A DNA stretch of 64,000 nucleotides, from the NCBI RefSeq assembly GCF_900113285.1, contig NZ_FOOT01000010.1, positions 1-64,000 on the forward strand, read 5' to 3'. The notes beneath the pieces were generated by a model. That model had not been told where the DNA came from, did no database searches, and saw only the letters and a list, made by a program, of their open reading frames with translations. The DNA is from Pontibacter chinhatensis (GTDB lineage Bacteria > Bacteroidota > Bacteroidia > Cytophagales > Hymenobacteraceae). This document shows, in pieces, positions 60,883-64,000 of this stretch; position 1 is the first letter of the stretch; every line of letters starts with the position of its first letter. A program made the position numbers and the translations under genes.

Positions 60883-62874
60883 TTACTGCACTTCCTGACC
60901 TTTCTGTATCTCGTCGCGCTCCAGCACTCTGAAGATAGTTCTGCGGTTCAGCTGCATGTTGTCTGCAGAAGTGTTCGGCACAGCAGGTCTGCTCTCGCCG
61001 TAGCTCACCGTTACCATGCGCTTAGCCGAGATGCCTTTGCCTACCAGGTAATCGAAGGCAGCGTCAGCACGGTTCTGGCCAAGGGTCATGTTGTAAGAGT
61101 TGCTGGCACGTGAGTCGGTGTGGCCTTCAATGCTGATGTTCATGGTTGGGTTAGCCTTCATGATTTCAGCAATTCTGTCCAGTTCCTGGATAGCCTCAGG
61201 GCGCAGGTCATACTTGTCGGTGGCGAAGTAGATGTTCTCCATCTTGAAGTCCTTCACAGCAGCATCCGGAGCAACGCGTGCAATGCGGGCGGCTGTTGTG
61301 TCGTCCAGCGTAATGAAGAAGTCTTTTCTAACCGTAGTCGTGTCGTCCAGCACAACAGGTACCTCTACCTCCTGTGTCTCCAGCACATTGCCGTCTAGCG
61401 ACAGCTGCACCTGGTAGTTACGGCCGGAGAGCACGTTTACGCTGTAGGTAGCAGAATCCGGCTTGCTTACGTCGCGGTAAGAAATCGGACGGTTGTCGGC
61501 CTGCACACCGTTAAAGATCAGTTCTACACCTGGCAGGGTAAGGGTGCTATCGCCCATTACGAGCACACGGCCCTTAACTTCTGTATTCTTGATGTAGTTG
61601 ATCGTGTAGATATCCTTCTCGCCGTAGCCGCCGATGCGGTAAGACGACAGGTAAGCATAGCTTCCGTCCGGAGCCAGGCGGTAGTAGGTGTCATCATCCG
61701 GCGTGTTGATAGGCGAGCCCAGGTTTACCGGACGACCCCAGCGGCGCGCCACCGAGTCATACTTGGAGGCGAAGATGTCGTAACCGCCCATGCTGTTGTG
61801 GCCGCGGGAGGCAAAGTATAACGTTCCGTCAGCAGACAGATACGGGCTGTCCTCGTCGAAGCGGGTGTTGATGGTTCTGCCAAGGCTCTTAGGGTTGCCC
61901 CAGTTGCCGTTCTTTTCACGCTGCACCATGTAGATGTCCAGGTCGCCGTTCTCAGAGTAGTGGCTCGTGGAGAAGAACAGCGTCGATCCGTCTGGGGTAA
62001 TGTAGGCGTCAGACTCGAAATCACGGGTGTTCACTTTGTCGCTGATGCTCTTTGGTGTGCCCCAGCTTCCGTCCGGCTGGCGCTCGGATACCATGATATC
62101 ACCGTTGTTGATAGATTGGTACAGCAACAGTTTGGTATCGTTGTCGAAGAGTTGGATAGAGGCGTCGTGGCCGACACTGTTCAGGCCGCCTGCAACGATG
62201 CGCGGTTTCTCCCAGGAGTCCTCGCCGGTGCGGGTTGTCTCAAAAATATCCTCAAAGTACTCTCCATCCTCGGCAGCCTTACCACCTGTGGCTCCCTCAG
62301 CGCGCGAAGTGAACAGCAGGTAGTTGTAGTCTGACGAGATAACCGGGCTGTGCTCGGAGAAGGCCGTGTTCACATCACCACCCAGGTTTTTCACGAACAC
62401 ATCCTTCGGGTTAGCCACCTCGCGCTTCGCGTTCTGGGCATACTGGATCAGCTGTGCCACCTCCTCTTTACGCTCTACGTTGCGAGGCTTGATGGTTTTC
62501 TGATAGTTCTTGAAGTGCTCAATGGCGCTGTCGAAGCGGTAGTTGATATGGTCGGTGCGGCCCAACCAGTATTCCAGCTCCTTGTCCACTTTTGGGTTAA
62601 GCTCGGCTGCGCGGTACAGGTAGTCAGCCGACTTCTCCTTGTCAAAGCTCAGGTAGCTGATACCGGCAAAGTATAGCGCCTTGGCATTTTTAGGGTCTGC
62701 CGTTAACACCTGGTCATAATAAGGAAGCGCAGCACGGTAGTTCTCCTTATTAAAGAATTTGTTTGCAGTTCGCAATTGCTTTCTGGTGCTTTGCCCCGAT
62801 GCGGAAGTGGCCATAAGGCATACCACGGCAAGCAGCAGAGATCCCCGCGAGAACGTTTTGGCTAAATAATTCAT
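60883..62874 (-). CDS. PorE-like TPR / beta-propeller / OmpA protein (type IX secretion)
   Basis: 663 residues. Signal peptide ends ATSASGQ. Domains: TPR (about 33-150), WD40-like PD40 beta-propeller (about 165-420, with repeats such as DAYITPDGSTLFFSTSHYS and DSPYLSADGTLYFAS), a carboxypeptidase-regulatory-like part (about 425-535) and OmpA C-terminal domain (about 540-655, ISIEGHTDSRASNSYNMTLGQNRA). This is the domain order of PorE of Porphyromonas type IX secretion; paralogues of this shape also occur. Divergent from engB. Confidence 0.85.
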   Translation of the reverse strand: MNYLAKTFSRGSLLLAVVCLMATSASGQSTRKQLRTANKFFNKENYRAALPYYDQVLTADPKNAKALYFAGISYLSFDKEKSADYLYRAAELNPKVDKELEYWLGRTDHINYRFDSAIEHFKNYQKTIKPRNVERKEEVAQLIQYAQNAKREVANPKDVFVKNLGGDVNTAFSEHSPVISSDYNYLLFTSRAEGATGGKAAEDGEYFEDIFETTRTGEDSWEKPRIVAGGLNSVGHDASIQLFDNDTKLLLYQSINNGDIMVSERQPDGSWGTPKSISDKVNTRDFESDAYITPDGSTLFFSTSHYSENGDLDIYMVQREKNGNWGNPKSLGRTINTRFDEDSPYLSADGTLYFASRGHNSMGGYDIFASKYDSVARRWGRPVNLGSPINTPDDDTYYRLAPDGSYAYLSSYRIGGYGEKDIYTINYIKNTEVKGRVLVMGDSTLTLPGVELIFNGVQADNRPISYRDVSKPDSATYSVNVLSGRNYQVQLSLDGNVLETQEVEVPVVLDDTTTVRKDFFITLDDTTAARIARVAPDAAVKDFKMENIYFATDKYDLRPEAIQELDRIAEIMKANPTMNISIEGHTDSRASNSYNMTLGQNRADAAFDYLVGKGISAKRMVTVSYGESRPAVPNTSADNMQLNRRTIFRVLERDEIQKGQEVQ

Positions 62875-63431
62875 GTGAAAAAGGGTTTGTTATACTTTCC
62901 TAAATTAGTGGTGATTTCAAAAAATCTCCTGAGACATTAGGCAGCCCCAAGCAGGGCTACCGGGATATTCCAGCATCTATACGAGATATATATATTTTAG
63001 TATATCTGAAATACACATCTCTCCCCTAAAAATTTGGCCGGTGTACGTCTGGCAATCCGGAAATAGTAAGCGGGCCTCCGGAAATCCTGCATCTAAGAGA
63101 GGCAGGTACAGGTATAAAATTACTCACACGAAATTGAATCAGCAGCAAATATATACAATATATTATATAAGCAAAGTATATATGGCCATAAATAAGGCAA
63201 CTTTACCCCAATAAGGTATACTTTTCAAAATTTTTCCGGGGGAGTTCAGGATAAGGCGGCTCAGGACAAAATGTTCCGCGTTTTTTTGCGTTTCAGAGCT
63301 GAGAGTGGTACCTGCCAAACGCCACGGCGAATTAATTTGCTACCTTTGGGGTTTTACAACAGTATTGCCGCCCGGCCTTTGGAAGAAGTGCGAGCAAAGG
63401 GGCGGCTTTAGCTACCACAACACACAGCAGC
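62875..63431. other. AT-rich divergent intergenic region before engB
   Basis: 557 bp without a credible gene. Contains alternating TATATA stretches (about 62985-63010 and 63155-63190). TACCTTTG at 63341-63348 is a probable -7 box for engB. Confidence 0.55.
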
Positions 63432-64000
63432 ATGGTAATAAAGGAAGCACAGTTTTTGATGAGCAACACCAAGGTGGAGGCCTGCCCGAAGCCGGATAAG
63501 CCGGAGTATGCCTTTATCGGGCGCTCTAACGTGGGCAAGTCGTCGCTCATCAACATGCTCACAAACCAGAAGAACCTGGCCAAGACCTCGGGGCAGCCGG
63601 GCAAGACCCAGCTCATCAACCACTTTCTGATAAACAACGAGTGGTATTTGGTGGATTTGCCGGGCTATGGCTATGCCAAAGTAAGCAAGCGTTCGCGCGA
63701 GGAGTGGCGCCGCATGATAAACTTTTACCTGCAGAAGCGCGAGAACCTGGCCTGCATGTTTGTGCTGATAGACAGCCGCCACGACCCTATGGCCCAGGAC
63801 CTGGAGTTCATACACCAGCTCGGTAACATGGGCGTGCCTTTTGTGATTGTGTTCACCAAGCTCGATAAGCAGTCGTCTATCAAGACGGACTCAACCATCG
63901 CTGCCTGGAAGCGTAAACTGCGGGAAACATGGGAAGAGTTGCCGCAGATGTTCCGCACTTCCTCAGAAAAGCAGATCGGCCGCGACGAGATCCTCAGCTT
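63432..64000 (+). CDS. engB: ribosome biogenesis GTPase YsxC/EngB (3' end beyond the window)
   Basis: At least 189 residues from the ATG at 63432; the gene runs off the window edge, so only the last few residues should be missing. Landmarks: G1 GRSNVGKSSLIN, the switch I region KTSGQPGKTQLIN, G3 DLPGYGYAKVSK, and G4 FTKLDKQ. EngB helps assemble the large ribosomal subunit. Confidence 0.96.
   Translation, partial: MVIKEAQFLMSNTKVEACPKPDKPEYAFIGRSNVGKSSLINMLTNQKNLAKTSGQPGKTQLINHFLINNEWYLVDLPGYGYAKVSKRSREEWRRMINFYLQKRENLACMFVLIDSRHDPMAQDLEFIHQLGNMGVPFVIVFTKLDKQSSIKTDSTIAAWKRKLRETWEELPQMFRTSSEKQIGRDEILS

Overview
The window comes from a Bacteroidota genome, most likely Cytophagales/Hymenobacteraceae and Pontibacter-like. 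The grounds are: type IX secretion genes (PorT-like and PorE-like), a TonB receptor with an N-terminal carboxypeptidase-regulatory domain, a DUF5686 protein, an IPExxxVDY protein next to pyruvate kinase, and promoters of the TTTG-N19-TAnnTTTG type. Genus is inference. Most of the window is ordinary chromosome; no phage, transposase, CRISPR array or rRNA operon was seen.

Layout. 0-3.3 kb: small hypothetical protein, DoxD-DoxA fusion, VOC protein, beta-propeller protein. 3.3-12 kb: housekeeping (lgt, nadE, acpP-fabF-rnc, IPExxxVDY-pyk, rpsT). 12.3-22.9 kb: lipoprotein, alpha/beta hydrolase, rsmG group, ECF sigma factor with a glycosyltransferase, tgt, LptF/G permease, EamA transporter, ispE, DegT aminotransferase. 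23-27.7 kb: a repeat cluster, a Cys/Met PLP enzyme, then an AT-rich stretch of four small unknown genes. 27.7-34 kb: atpD-atpC, two small unknown genes, tRNA-Gln, prs, rplY, pth. 34-39 kb: MFS transporter, then a class III nucleotide cyclase divergent from an HD-DUF5706 (Pycsar TM effector-type) protein. 39-48 kb: metG, small genes, msrB, typA, aldo/keto reductase, OmpA protein. 48-52 kb: Fur-box-like operator, TonB receptor and PepSY protein (iron uptake). 52.4-58.4 kb: DUF5686 protein and two tandem lipoproteins with a DRH kinase-like motif. 58.5-64 kb: SDR, porT-like with ubiE, a PorE-like protein, and the start of engB.

The strongest unexplained signal is a DNA word, AAGTATA/TATACTT (relaxed form AAGTATR). 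A hand count gives about 52 copies in the first 20 kb against about 2.4 expected by chance. It lies on both strands, inside and between genes, and is built as an inverted pair into several intrinsic terminators, much as DNA uptake sequences are in Neisseria and Haemophilus. It is absent from several highly conserved genes. Second comes a set of modular intergenic repeats, including a ~500-640 bp composite present in inverted orientation near 11.1-11.6 and 23.0-23.7 kb. Third is the cyclase/DUF5706 divergent pair, which has the parts of a Pycsar-like cyclic-nucleotide signalling or defence system in an unusual form.
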